A DNA stretch of 64,000 bases from Sulfurimonas sp. HSL3-7 (GCF_039645985.1 NZ_CP147919.1:372001-436000), one strand, 5' to 3'; positions 10,157 to 19,471 are shown, counted from the stretch's first letter. Made by a program: numbers and translations. Notes: generated by a model not told the origin, from the letters alone.

Positions 10157-10960
10157 ATGAAGCAAGAAGAGGAAAAATCAATAGATGAAATATTGGATGA
10201 ACTCAGGCTGATTAAAACCGAGTTACGTATGCGGTCATTGCAAGAGAAAGAGAGTGTATGTGAACAGCCACCTGCAATTATTGATATGACGGAGATCGGT
10301 AAAGTAATCAATGATGCAGAAAAAAACAACTTTTCTCAGTTAGAGTCACTCATAAATATACAAAATGTATTGAACATAAGGTTTCCCCTGCCAAAAATGC
10401 GTAATTGGGCGATTTCTCCCGATTTTGCCGAGTTGTTGTTAAGAGAGATACTTATCCGGAAGCCTGAAAATATTGTTGAATTTGGAAGCGGTGTTTCAAC
10501 ACTGATCACAGGCTACGCCTTGCAAATGAACAAACAGGGCAAACTAACCTCTTTTGACCATGATGTGTTCTACGGCAAAAAAACCGTTCAAAACCTTAAG
10601 TTGCATGGCCTGGAAGAGTTTGCCGAGGTCATAAGTGCACCGATATCAGATATTACTATTAATAATAGAGATGCAAAGTGGTATAGTGTAGATGAAACAA
10701 AAGTACCGGCAAAAATTGACATGCTGGTAGTAGACGGTCCGCCTGCCAGAACCGATAAAGCAGCACGATATCCTGCCCTTCCGTATTTGATAGATCGTTT
10801 AGCGGATGATGCTATTGTCATTATGGATGATGGAATTCGCCAAGAAGAAAGAGAGATCTGCCGACGCTGGCTGGAGGAGTATCCGGAATTTGAATCGGAG
10901 TACGTTGAAACCGAAAAGGGGGCGTTCATTTTGAGACGTCAAACATCACATCATGCATAA
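10157..10960 (+). CDS. Class I SAM-dependent methyltransferase (Methyltransf_24-like)
   Basis: A helical N-terminal part (1-85, partly coiled coil) is followed by a Rossmann methyltransferase fold: motif I IVEFGSGVSTL near residue 115, an acidic FDHD at the end of strand 2, and MLVVDGPP in the strand-4 region near 190. These are typical of class I SAM methyltransferases of the Methyltransf_24/FkbM-like kind found in glycan clusters. It starts 2 nt after the heparinase stop and overlaps the next gene by 8 nt, so it belongs to the same transcript. The acceptor is unknown; a sugar hydroxyl on the capsule is the likely target (inference). Confidence 0.75.
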   Translation: MKQEEEKSIDEILDELRLIKTELRMRSLQEKESVCEQPPAIIDMTEIGKVINDAEKNNFSQLESLINIQNVLNIRFPLPKMRNWAISPDFAELLLREILIRKPENIVEFGSGVSTLITGYALQMNKQGKLTSFDHDVFYGKKTVQNLKLHGLEEFAEVISAPISDITINNRDAKWYSVDETKVPAKIDMLVVDGPPARTDKAARYPALPYLIDRLADDAIVIMDDGIRQEEREICRRWLEEYPEFESEYVETEKGAFILRRQTSHHA

Positions 10961-12038
10961 TGACGTCTATGATGTTATCGGCTCTGGCATAGGGGGAAAA
11001 GTGTCTTTGCAAAACGGCATAGACTACATGGAAGCCAAGGATGGACGGAAGTTGACTTACAGGTTTACACCGGCTGAAGTCTCCAAGGGTGCGCCCCTTC
11101 TGGTCATTTTAAATGCTAGGGGTTCAAAAATCCCAAGTAAATTTAGAAACGGTGATTGGAATGTGTTGTCACTGGTAGATACATTCGGGCTTGAAGGCGA
11201 TACATCGGCATATCTGGGTGAAGAGGGTGATTTTTTTGTCCGCGAGATGGTACTTTCTCTGATTCAGACAGCAATCGATCAGTGCGAATGTGATCCGAAA
11301 GAAAATCTCTTTTTTTACGCCTCTTCCATCGGGGCTTATGCTGCGATCATGTACGGAATTCTGTTTGAAGCAAGGGGCGTATATGCCAATGCACCTATTA
11401 TAAAGTTGCATGATACAACTATGTACAGCGAGATCTATAAAAATAGAGTTGATTTCACGATTCCTCCTCAGAAGAAAGATGTTATAGAAAACGATCTGGT
11501 CGTATTTATGAAAGCGAACAGGCATAAAAAACTGCCGACGTTCTTTGTTTGCGACAATATTCACCAGAAGGAGCCGTGGCTGCAGAATTTCCTGCAGGAA
11601 CAGACGATGTACTTTGTCAATGCCTGCCTGGAAGAGGGTGTGGACATCCATCTGGAACTGTTACCGGGAGAAGGACATATCATCAATCATTCGATGAAAG
11701 AGGTCGTCGACCTTTTCATCAAGTACACGCCTCCAAAATTTGTACAGCTCACGACAATAGATGCGGTCTGCAATGATAGATCTTTAAAAGTGCACTGTAT
11801 ATTGGGGCAGGATTACTTGGGAACGGAGGATGTGCAATACGCTTTTTATCTCATGCACAATGGCCAAAGAGTACAGCTGAGAGGGTACGAGTCCGACCCT
11901 ACAACTGTATTTACATTCGAAGACGAGCTGCCTAGAGGCAATTTGGAAGTCATCGGTTTCATCCGGGACAAGTCAGGGACCACATTGCGCAAAGGTATTT
12001 TTGTCTTTGACGCCAACGCAGATCATAAAAACAGGTGA
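10953..12038 (+). CDS. Alpha/beta-hydrolase-fold protein of a polysaccharide locus
   Basis: The N-terminal 240 residues have an alpha/beta-hydrolase pattern: PLLVILNARGS (oxyanion-hole strand), a nucleophile-elbow-like FYASSIGAYAA near residue 128, and a late GEGHI histidine near 247. The elbow reads S-S-I-G rather than classical G-x-S-x-G, as in Asp2-like or capsule-associated XcbB/CpsF-type proteins. The last 100 residues form a separate beta-rich domain. Possible roles are O-acetyl transfer or ester removal on the glycan (inference). It overlaps the methyltransferase by 8 nt and the next gene by GTGA. Confidence 0.6.
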   Translation: MHNDVYDVIGSGIGGKVSLQNGIDYMEAKDGRKLTYRFTPAEVSKGAPLLVILNARGSKIPSKFRNGDWNVLSLVDTFGLEGDTSAYLGEEGDFFVREMVLSLIQTAIDQCECDPKENLFFYASSIGAYAAIMYGILFEARGVYANAPIIKLHDTTMYSEIYKNRVDFTIPPQKKDVIENDLVVFMKANRHKKLPTFFVCDNIHQKEPWLQNFLQEQTMYFVNACLEEGVDIHLELLPGEGHIINHSMKEVVDLFIKYTPPKFVQLTTIDAVCNDRSLKVHCILGQDYLGTEDVQYAFYLMHNGQRVQLRGYESDPTTVFTFEDELPRGNLEVIGFIRDKSGTTLRKGIFVFDANADHKNR

Positions 12039-13066
12039 CAGGTATCCACTTTTTGAAAAATCAGAAAAATCTACATTACAAAATTGCACTGATCGCAGAC
12101 GAACTGACAGAGGCTTGTCTAAAGCACGAGGCAGATGTATACTACATCACCCCGCTTAACTACCGGTTTGTCCTGCAATTTTGGAAACCCGATTTTTTGT
12201 TTGTCGAGTCGTCCTGGCATGGACGCCGGAAGGCCTGGAAGTTTAAGATAGCCGCCTACCCAGACCACCCGAAACGTAACAATAAGACGCTGCAAAAGGT
12301 AGTGGCCTACGCGAAAAAGCTTGGCATTCCGACGGTCTTCTGGAACAAGGAGGACGGCGTCCATTTCGAGCGTTTTATTGACAGTGCGAAGCTCTTCGAC
12401 CATATCTTCACTGTCGACGAGAATTACGTTCCGAAATATCGGGAAATCGTGGGCAAGGAAGTGACGGTCAATACCTTGATGTTTGCGGTCCAGCCGCAGT
12501 TGCACAACTTCACCGGGTTTCATTTCAAACATAACCGGGCAAACTTCGTCGGCAGCTACAGCCGCCACATCCACGACCGTAGAAGGGCGTGGCAGGAGAT
12601 GATGTTCCGTGCGGCGAGCAGGACAGGTCTTGGGGTGAGCGTTCATGACCGCAACTCGTCGCGAAAATCTTCCGACTATCGCTTCCCTGAACTGCCGCAT
12701 ATGGACGTAAACGCAGCGGTCAAGTATGCTGACACAGCACGGATTTACAAAGAGTACCTTGTATCTCTGAACGTCAACACCATAGAGGATTCCCCGACGA
12801 TGTTCTCACGCCGTTTGGTAGAGATCCTTGCATGCGGCGGCATTGCCGTGACAAACCCGTCTCCCGCAGTGGAAAGATACTTCAAGGACTACTGCCATGT
12901 CGTGCATGACGAAGCGGAGATGGCGGAACTGTTCGAGCGCTTGAAACACGGCCCCTCCGACGAAGATCTGGAACGGGCACGCGCGGGGGCCGAATATGTC
13001 GCCAAAGAACACACCTGGGCGCATCGTATGGAAGAAATCTGCAGCGTGATAGGGGTGAAGCGGTGA
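12035..13066 (+). CDS. CgeB-family glycosyltransferase
   Basis: GT-B-type protein of the CgeB/DUF3880 kind. The N-terminal half contains the typical PDFLFVESSWHGR and IPTVFWNKEDGVHFERF segments. The C-terminal half carries LNVNTIEDSPTMFSRRLVE and ILACGGIAVTNPSPAVERYF, the usual donor-binding region. These proteins transfer sugars in capsule, spore-coat or flagellin glycan pathways. Start is GTG 12035, overlapping the previous stop (GTGA); its own stop overlaps the start of kpsC the same way. Composition is clearly GC-richer than the preceding three genes. Sugar specificity is unknown. Confidence 0.8.
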   Translation: MTGIHFLKNQKNLHYKIALIADELTEACLKHEADVYYITPLNYRFVLQFWKPDFLFVESSWHGRRKAWKFKIAAYPDHPKRNNKTLQKVVAYAKKLGIPTVFWNKEDGVHFERFIDSAKLFDHIFTVDENYVPKYREIVGKEVTVNTLMFAVQPQLHNFTGFHFKHNRANFVGSYSRHIHDRRRAWQEMMFRAASRTGLGVSVHDRNSSRKSSDYRFPELPHMDVNAAVKYADTARIYKEYLVSLNVNTIEDSPTMFSRRLVEILACGGIAVTNPSPAVERYFKDYCHVVHDEAEMAELFERLKHGPSDEDLERARAGAEYVAKEHTWAHRMEEICSVIGVKR

Positions 13067-15081
13067 TCGGCGGCTACCGCTACTATCTGGACAACATTGC
13101 CGAGATCTTCGGCGCACGCCGTTTCAGAGGGTGGGGCAGAAAACGGACAGGTCGCTTCGCCATGTGGTGTCATGAACGTTTCGGCGGCGAACTGACCCTT
13201 CTCGAAGACGGCTTCATCCGCTCCGTCGGCCTCGGCGACTCCCCTTCGTTCAGCATCGTCGAGGACGATGTGGGGATCTATTACGATGCAACGCAGCCAA
13301 GCCGGCTCGAAAACCTCCTCAACAGCCATGACTTCGACACCGACGAGGCGCTGATGGCAAAGGCCCGCGAGGCGATGGCACTCATCAGGGAATACCGCAT
13401 CAGCAAGTACAACCACGCCCCAGACATAGCCGAGGGCTTTTTCCCCGAAGACGGCAGAAAACGGGTGCTGGTCGTCGCCCAGACGGCGGGGGACGCGTCG
13501 CTGACATACGGACTGGCCGGACGGTTCACGACCGACGAGATGATAGACGCGGCGGTAGCGGAGAACCCCGGTGCCGCGGTCTACCTCAAGATCCACCCCG
13601 ACGTCCTCAGCGGCAACAAGGCCTCCGACATCGATATCGAAGCCGCTCGGAAAAGATGCAAGATCATCGATGCCGACGTCAACCCGCTCTCGCTGCTCGA
13701 ACAGTTCGACAAGGTCTACACCAAGACCTCTCAGATGGGTTTCGAGGCGCTGCTGCTGGGCAAAGAGTGCGTCTGCTTCGGCATGCCTTTCTACGCGGGG
13801 TGGGGCGTCACCGACGACAGGGCGGGCTGCGAGCGGAGAAAACGGAAGCTTAGCGTCGAAGAGATCTTTGCCGCTGCGTACATCCTCTACAGCAGGTACT
13901 ACAACCCCTACAGCAAAAAGCCCTCGGACATCATCGACACGATCAGGACGATCGCCGCCTACAAAGAACGCGACAAAAGAGTCGATCAAAAGGCCTTTTT
14001 CTTCGGCTTCTCGCGCTGGAAACACCCCTTCATGGACCCTTATGTCGGCAACATCGCTTCGGTCCGTTTCATCAACCCGATTTTCGGCAAAGGCCATCTT
14101 GACAAAGCGCTCAGGAGAGGACTGGATGAAGAGAGCCGCATCTACATCTGGGGCAAAAAAGCCTTCGATGAGGTCGAAGCCTATGCCCGCAGGAAAAGCA
14201 TCCCCATCTGGCGCGTTGAGGACGGCTTTGTCCGCTCTGTCGGCCTCGGTTCGGACCTGACACAGCCCTACTCGCTGGTCATGGACAGCCGGGGAATCTA
14301 CTTCGACCCGACGCAGGAGAGCGACCTGGAGCATCTGCTCAATTTCCACGTCTTCACGAAAGAGGAGACCGAACGGGCAAGGCACCTCTGCAGGCATCTG
14401 GCCGAGAAGAGACTCTCCAAGTACAACAACTACAGCGACGTCGACCTCTCACTCCCCCATGATAAAAGGATCGTTCTGGTGCCCGGACAGGTCGAGGATG
14501 ACGCTTCCATACGGTACGGGGCGGCGGGAATGAGCAACCAGGAGCTGCTCAAGCGCACAAGAGAGAACGCCCCCGACGCCTACATCGTCTTCAAACCCCA
14601 CCCCGACGTACTGGCGGGCAACAGGGGAGGGGATGTGGCAGAGTCCGAGGCCTTAAAGTACTGCGACCGCGTCGTCACCGAGGTGAGCATCGACAGCGTC
14701 CTTGAACATGCCGACGAGGTGCATACGATGACCTCGCTGGTCGGTTTCGAGGCGATCATCAGGGGGATCAGAGTCTATACCTACGGACTGCCGTTTTACG
14801 CGGGATGGGGGCTGAGTAGTGATGCCTTCCGCTGCGAACGGCGCAAACGCACCTTGACGGCAGACCAGCTCGCGGCAGCGACGCTGCTGCTCTACCCCCG
14901 CTATATCGATCCGAAGACGAAAGAACTCTGCGAGGTGGAGGTGACACTTGAGGGGATCGAGGCGGAGCGCAGACGCATTGAACGTTCTGGCGGATCCAGA
15001 AGAGTGCAGCATATGCGCCGTTTCATTGCAAGAAAATCACAGCTGATTTGGCGTCTATTAAGCTCGCTATCTATAAAATAA
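13063..15081 (+). CDS. kpsC: Capsule beta-Kdo transferase KpsC
   Basis: KpsC extends the poly-Kdo linker that joins capsule to its lysophosphatidylglycerol anchor; the family has two transferase domains (GT99 and GT107). Here the halves are visible as an internal duplication: LLEDGFIRSVGLG near residue 48 and VEDGFVRSVGLG near 386, PFYAGWGV near 245 and PFYAGWGL near 580, and KIHPDVL and KPHPDVL. Length of 672 residues fits the family. Start is GTG 13063 by overlap with the upstream stop; it abuts kpsS by a 1-nt TAATG overlap. GC-rich. No export genes (kpsM, T, D, E) are in the window; they may lie to the left. Confidence 0.93.
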   Translation: MIGGYRYYLDNIAEIFGARRFRGWGRKRTGRFAMWCHERFGGELTLLEDGFIRSVGLGDSPSFSIVEDDVGIYYDATQPSRLENLLNSHDFDTDEALMAKAREAMALIREYRISKYNHAPDIAEGFFPEDGRKRVLVVAQTAGDASLTYGLAGRFTTDEMIDAAVAENPGAAVYLKIHPDVLSGNKASDIDIEAARKRCKIIDADVNPLSLLEQFDKVYTKTSQMGFEALLLGKECVCFGMPFYAGWGVTDDRAGCERRKRKLSVEEIFAAAYILYSRYYNPYSKKPSDIIDTIRTIAAYKERDKRVDQKAFFFGFSRWKHPFMDPYVGNIASVRFINPIFGKGHLDKALRRGLDEESRIYIWGKKAFDEVEAYARRKSIPIWRVEDGFVRSVGLGSDLTQPYSLVMDSRGIYFDPTQESDLEHLLNFHVFTKEETERARHLCRHLAEKRLSKYNNYSDVDLSLPHDKRIVLVPGQVEDDASIRYGAAGMSNQELLKRTRENAPDAYIVFKPHPDVLAGNRGGDVAESEALKYCDRVVTEVSIDSVLEHADEVHTMTSLVGFEAIIRGIRVYTYGLPFYAGWGLSSDAFRCERRKRTLTADQLAAATLLLYPRYIDPKTKELCEVEVTLEGIEAERRRIERSGGSRRVQHMRRFIARKSQLIWRLLSSLSIK

Positions 15082-16394
15082 TGTTCATGAAAAATAACTA
15101 TATCGGTGATATTAAACACAAGAACATCCTTTTTCTGCAGGGACCGATGGGCAGTTTCTTCAAACGTCTCGACGCCCTGTTCCGCGACAAAGGGGCAAAG
15201 ACCTACAAGATCGGCTTCAACGCGGGCGACTGCCTCTTTTCACACCGGGACAACTACATCCCCTACCGCGGAAAACGTGAGGCGTGGTACGACTTTGTCA
15301 AAAGGTTCCTGCGGGAGCAGTGGATCGACCAGATCTACCTCTTCGGCGACTGCCGTTTTTACCAGCGCATCGCCATCAAAGCCGCGAGCGAGCTGGGCAT
15401 CGAGGTCTTCGTCTTTGAAGAGGGGTATGCCCGTCCGGACTATATCACCATGGAAAAGTACGGTGTGAACGACTTCAGCAGGATCAGCCGCTCACGGGCG
15501 TTCTATGACACTCTTGATCTAAAGACACTGCCAGAACCCTCGCCGGAACCGGCCGGTTTCAGCCAGCTGCGAATGGTCGTCAGTGCCGTTGTCTACTACG
15601 GTGTGTCGAACCTGCTCTTCTTTATGTACCCGCACTACCGCCATCATCGGGACTTCTCCGCGATCAAAGAGGCCTTTTTCGGCGCCAGGAGCCTGCTGCG
15701 CAAATGGTACTACCGATGGAACGAACGCGGTTATCTTGAACGCATAAAGGGTACGTGTTCAGGCCGCTACTTCTTCGTACCGCTGCAGACCCATAACGAC
15801 TTCCAGATCCTCGAGCACTCGGGGTACGGATCTATCGAGAAGTTCATCTTCGAAGTGCTTGAATCGTTTGCCTGCCATGCGCCGCAAGAGTGCTGGCTGG
15901 TATTCAAGCACCATCCGGTCGACCGAGGACGAAAAGAGTACAGTACTTTCATTACAGATCAGGCCCGTCAGCTCGGTATTGCTGAACGCATCTGTGTCAT
16001 GCATGACGTCCACCTGCCGACCTGCCTCAAACATGCCATCGGCACCGTGACGATCAACAGCACAGTCGGCCTTTCGTCACTCTACCACCGGACGCCGACG
16101 ATCACGCTCGGCAACGCGATCTATGACATCGAGGGGCTTACCTGCAAAGGGATGGCGATGGACGATTTCTGGTGCGGACAGCGCGCCCCCGATGCGCAAC
16201 TGCTTGAAAAGTACCGCCGCTATCTCATCTTTACAACGCAGCTCAACGGGAGTTTTTACGGCAGGATGCCCGACTTTGACCACTGTCTGGCAGTCGAGAA
16301 CGCATCGGCGGATGTAAAGAGCGGACAGGTAGAGGTTTGCAGCAATACCCCACTGCCATGCGCATCAGTGCTTCCGACCTGCGTACAAGCCTAG
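15081..16394 (+). CDS. kpsS: Capsule beta-Kdo transferase KpsS, copy 1
   Basis: KpsS adds the first Kdo to the phosphatidylglycerol-type anchor before KpsC extends it. The protein opens with KNILFLQGPMGSFF and contains FEEGYARPDYITMEKYGVND, FKHHPVDRG and TVTINSTVGLSSLYHRTPT, all family hallmarks. ATG 15081 overlaps the last base of kpsC; ATG 15087 is an alternative. The C-terminal 30 residues are poorly conserved relative to the second copy at 18194. Cytoplasmic, membrane-associated. Confidence 0.9.
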   Translation: MFMKNNYIGDIKHKNILFLQGPMGSFFKRLDALFRDKGAKTYKIGFNAGDCLFSHRDNYIPYRGKREAWYDFVKRFLREQWIDQIYLFGDCRFYQRIAIKAASELGIEVFVFEEGYARPDYITMEKYGVNDFSRISRSRAFYDTLDLKTLPEPSPEPAGFSQLRMVVSAVVYYGVSNLLFFMYPHYRHHRDFSAIKEAFFGARSLLRKWYYRWNERGYLERIKGTCSGRYFFVPLQTHNDFQILEHSGYGSIEKFIFEVLESFACHAPQECWLVFKHHPVDRGRKEYSTFITDQARQLGIAERICVMHDVHLPTCLKHAIGTVTINSTVGLSSLYHRTPTITLGNAIYDIEGLTCKGMAMDDFWCGQRAPDAQLLEKYRRYLIFTTQLNGSFYGRMPDFDHCLAVENASADVKSGQVEVCSNTPLPCASVLPTCVQA

Positions 16395-16505
16395 ACTTTA
16401 GGGAAAAACAAGAGAACTACTTTTTGCATCGCGAATATATCTTTTGGGCTGATCAGGCTGGGAGAGAGGCCTGAGAGACCGGCTCTGAACAGAATGTGAT
16501 GCGCG

Positions 16506-17048
16506 TCAGAACTCCCAGCCTGCGTACATGTAGAGAAAACCGATCGTCTCATAGCGTCCGAAGTCGATGCCGGGTACATAGGTGATGTTGAGGGTAAAAT
16601 CAGCCAGGTATACCGAGGCAACGGGTGCCAGCCCGACAATCGGCGAATAGTGGTAGTCTCCGTTGCTATAGCGCATATTCTTTAATCCGAAAAACCCACC
16701 GATGCCGAGGGATGTGTCGATCCTGTGGTGGTGGAAACGGACGGACTTGCTGCCCGCAAGATAGATATAGGGGTTGCTACGGGAGTCATTGAGCAGCATG
16801 ACATGGTAGGTGTAGTAGAGCTTTTTGTACTCTTTGAAGTAGTCGCGTTCGTAACCGAGCCCAAGATTGTAGCGGTTGAGTTTTGTACCGTTGTCCAGTG
16901 CCTCTTTTTCGTGCCAGGTAATGCCGCTGAGGAGAATGCGTCGTGGAGCATCATCGGCACGGACGGTGCAGAAGCTGAACAGAAATGCTGTCAGGAGAAA
17001 AGGTTGTATGATTTTCATTGCAGATAACATATAAAATGACTTGTTCAT
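16506..17048 (-). CDS. PagP-like outer-membrane lipid acyltransferase (divergent)
   Basis: Small secreted beta-barrel of about 180 residues, the length of PagP, which moves palmitate from phospholipid to lipid A in the outer membrane. The match is motif-level: ITWH in the first strand (catalytic His of PagP), an RYN shortly after, N-D-S in the MLLNDSRSN segment (PagP has KDS with catalytic Asp and Ser), P-x-ASV then ITYVPG (PagP TYIPG), and a terminal W-x-F. The stretch between signal cleavage (after VRA) and ITWH is about 14 residues, so the amphipathic helix of E. coli PagP is mostly absent. Starts possible at TTG 17054, ATG 17048 or ATG 17018; all keep the signal peptide. It lies between two kpsS copies in reverse orientation. 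Confidence 0.6.
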   Translation of the reverse strand: MNKSFYMLSAMKIIQPFLLTAFLFSFCTVRADDAPRRILLSGITWHEKEALDNGTKLNRYNLGLGYERDYFKEYKKLYYTYHVMLLNDSRSNPYIYLAGSKSVRFHHHRIDTSLGIGGFFGLKNMRYSNGDYHYSPIVGLAPVASVYLADFTLNITYVPGIDFGRYETIGFLYMYAGWEF

Positions 17049-17079
17049 GTACAATTTCCATCATCTCTTGATAGTCAAT

Positions 17080-17085
17080 ATTATA
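17080..17085 (-). promoter_or_regulatory. -10 box for the PagP-like gene
   Basis: A TATAAT hexamer on the minus strand about 30 nt upstream of the ATG at 17048, in a very AT-rich stretch. No clear -35 is visible, as is usual in Campylobacterota. Confidence 0.5.
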
Positions 17086-17273
17086 ACAGAATCATAAGAT
17101 CTATACGCATCTAGGGCTCAATTTTTGGTAAGTCAGATGATGATTTGCAAGTTCCTCATCTCATGTTGAGACGCCCGGGAAGGGACGGCTGTAATAGCAA
17201 GCCATATACTTCAATAAACGACAATCTAGCATGTTTCAAAATCGCGGGGTTCAACATTTCAGATGTTTCAGGC

Positions 17274-18125
17274 TTATGGCCGGCTCCATAGGTCTGTTTC
17301 GACATAGGTGTGCCCGGGTTGGTAAAATTCAAATATGTTTTGTAGAACATTGATCTCACTGCGTCTTGCAAGATCGGCCAAAGAGATTCCGATGCCCACG
17401 TAAAGATGCTGGCTCTCTTCAACCGTATCATAGGAGCGGTAGCCCCTTGAGTAGTAGCCGACCTGCAGTTCCAGCAGGCTCAGCGGCGTCTGCTTCAGTG
17501 CATCGAAGCCCATCGCCTTGAATGCCACAAGGTGGCGCATATTGGAGTAGTCCGTCGTCAAGTCGCTCCTGCCGGATGAATCGTTGAGGGGCAGGTATTC
17601 AAACCGTATATCGATATACTCGTCAATTTTGGGATGGGTTCGGATGAGATAGGCCACAAGGGCGCTGACGGAGTCTGCGATAAAGTCCTCTTTCGAGAAA
17701 CCGTAGGGGCTGGTCCCGTCGCCTATCTCCATAAAGGTCATTGCCGTAAGCGCGGAGAGCGAACCGTAGAGTGAAGATTCTTCGAGGCTGAGTCCGCGGT
17801 CCTGCATGCGCGATGCCATGACACGCGATAGAAGGTAGGTCATATAAAAGTGGCCGGTTTTATCGGACCCGCCCGTTTTGCTGGAGCGATCAAACCACCC
17901 TTCGCTGTGAAAATGGAATGTTTTACTCCCCCAGTCCCATTGGGTGGCTCCCCAGGCTGTTATGCCTGCCATCACCAGACCGGTATCTACAAGGAAGCCG
18001 GTGGCGGGATCTTCACTTAAAAGCAGTGTATCGTTGAGACGTTTTGAGGTGCTGTTGAGCGTGCTTGTGAAGGTGTCGGCTTGCAGACAGAGGCTTATGA
18101 GAAAAAGTGCTATTGGTTTTTTCAT
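17274..18125 (-). CDS. DUF2279-like secreted protein
   Basis: An N-terminal signal peptide (KKPIALFLISLCLQA) is followed by a region with DWGSKTFHFHSEGWF, then GGSDKTGHFYMTYLLSR and a long hydrophobic segment. The W-F ... DK-GH-F pattern fits DUF2279 proteins, periplasmic or envelope proteins of unknown function. The last 90 residues look beta-rich (ELQVGYYSRGYRSYD), so a short membrane-barrel-like C-terminus is possible. It is divergent from kpsS copy 2 (68 nt between starts) and upstream of the PagP-like gene on the same strand, 225 nt apart. A role in envelope lipid or capsule biology is only suggested by position. Confidence 0.65.
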   Translation of the reverse strand: MKKPIALFLISLCLQADTFTSTLNSTSKRLNDTLLLSEDPATGFLVDTGLVMAGITAWGATQWDWGSKTFHFHSEGWFDRSSKTGGSDKTGHFYMTYLLSRVMASRMQDRGLSLEESSLYGSLSALTAMTFMEIGDGTSPYGFSKEDFIADSVSALVAYLIRTHPKIDEYIDIRFEYLPLNDSSGRSDLTTDYSNMRHLVAFKAMGFDALKQTPLSLLELQVGYYSRGYRSYDTVEESQHLYVGIGISLADLARRSEINVLQNIFEFYQPGHTYVETDLWSRP

Positions 18126-18178
18126 AACTGCCTGATACTTTGGAGTCGGCCGGTGTTGTTTTTATAGTAGAGACCAAG

Positions 18179-18184
18179 TATAAT
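18179..18184 (+). promoter_or_regulatory. -10 box very close to the kpsS copy 2 start
   Basis: TATAAT ends 9 nt before the ATG at 18194. A start site 6-8 nt downstream would fall 1-3 nt before or at the ATG, implying a leaderless or nearly leaderless mRNA. No Shine-Dalgarno is visible. Confidence 0.5.
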
Positions 18185-18193
18185 TCTATCACT

Positions 18194-19387
18194 ATGAACT
18201 TAAATAAAATCGGCAGTGTCAGCGGCAAAAAGATACTTTTTCTGCAGGGTCCGATGGGCTCTTTTTTTGCCAAACTGGAAAAACTTTTTTCAGAGGCAGG
18301 CGCTTCAACATACCGTATCGGATTCAACGCTGCTGACTATTTTTTCGCCTACAAGCATGCCTATACCCCCTTTCGCGGCAAGATTGAAGCGTGGCCCGAT
18401 TTTATACACGATTATCTGAGAGAACACCAGATCGAGATGATCTTTCTGTTTGGTGACTGCCGGTTTTACCAGTCAATAGCGATTGATGCCGCAGAAAGAC
18501 TCAACATCGACGTCTTCGTTTTTGAAGAGGGGTATATAAGGCCTGATTACATCACACTGGAACGTTACGGTGTGAACGATTACAGCCGGATACCGCATGA
18601 TCCGGCATTTTACAGAGGGCTCGAGTTGACCGAGCTGCCTCCGCCGAAGCCGGCCCATACATCGGGTTTCAGATTAGCCTACAGTGCCGTTGCCTATTAT
18701 GCCGTGGCAAACCTCTTCTCATGGCGTTACCCGCATTACCGGCATCATCGCGACTTCTCTGCTTTAAAAGAGTTCTATCTGGCCCTTCGCAATATTGTCC
18801 GAAAGTTCATCTACGCCTATACGGAACGGGGCATACTGCAGGAGGTGACAGGACGCTGGTCCAAACGCTATTTTTTTGTACCGCTGCAGACCCATAATGA
18901 TTTCCAGATACTGCAGCATTCAAGGTATCGATCGGTCGAGAAGTTTATCATCGACGTGCTGACGTCGTTTAGCGAAAATGCCGATAAAGAGCATCTGCTG
19001 ATCTTTAAACATCACCCTGTAGACAGGGGGCGTAAAAACTACGCCGGTTTTATTTTTGAACATGCGCAGAAGCTGGGCGTTGCACCGCGAGTCAGGGTTT
19101 TGCACGACGTCTATCTGCCGGCGCTGTTGAAGCATGCTATCGGTACGGTCACCATCAACAGCACGGTCGGCCTCTCTTCGCTGCATCATAAGACACCGAC
19201 CGTCACTATGGGAAATGCTATCTACGGCATCGAAGGGCTAAGCGTACCGGCGAGCGGCTTGGACAGGTTCTGGACCGAGCCAAGACCTGTCGATTATGAA
19301 CTGTACAAACGCTTCAGACAGTACCTGATCAAACATACGCAGCTCAACGGCAGCTTTTACGGAAAACTGTTTATAAAGGTGCTCTGA
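18194..19387 (+). CDS. kpsS: KpsS-like Kdo transferase, copy 2
   Basis: Clear paralogue of the protein at 15081: KKILFLQGPMGSFF, FEEGYIRPDYITLERYGVND, YFFVPLQTHNDFQIL, FKHHPVDRG and TVTINSTVGLSSLHHKTPT all match in order. The family adds the first Kdo to the capsule lipid anchor. The ATG at 18194 gives an N-terminus (MNLNKIGS) that aligns with copy 1; the longer frame from 18140 has no supporting site. Transcribed alone, divergently from the DUF2279 gene. Two copies could serve two capsules or be redundant; both look intact. Confidence 0.85.
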   Translation: MNLNKIGSVSGKKILFLQGPMGSFFAKLEKLFSEAGASTYRIGFNAADYFFAYKHAYTPFRGKIEAWPDFIHDYLREHQIEMIFLFGDCRFYQSIAIDAAERLNIDVFVFEEGYIRPDYITLERYGVNDYSRIPHDPAFYRGLELTELPPPKPAHTSGFRLAYSAVAYYAVANLFSWRYPHYRHHRDFSALKEFYLALRNIVRKFIYAYTERGILQEVTGRWSKRYFFVPLQTHNDFQILQHSRYRSVEKFIIDVLTSFSENADKEHLLIFKHHPVDRGRKNYAGFIFEHAQKLGVAPRVRVLHDVYLPALLKHAIGTVTINSTVGLSSLHHKTPTVTMGNAIYGIEGLSVPASGLDRFWTEPRPVDYELYKRFRQYLIKHTQLNGSFYGKLFIKVL

Positions 19388-19471
19388 ATGAGTATAGCTT
19401 GAGCGTGTTTTGAGAAAGGAGTCGAAAAGCAGGGTCTGTCCAACCGGGGAGAGCCCCGATTGCGTTAGAGA

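Noticed and set aside
12889-14397. Long antisense frame of 502 codons
   Set aside because: It lies over kpsC, whose family match is clear; long antisense frames are common in GC-rich coding DNA.
16395-16505. tRNA or other RNA gene between convergent genes
   Set aside because: No cloverleaf or strong stem could be drawn.
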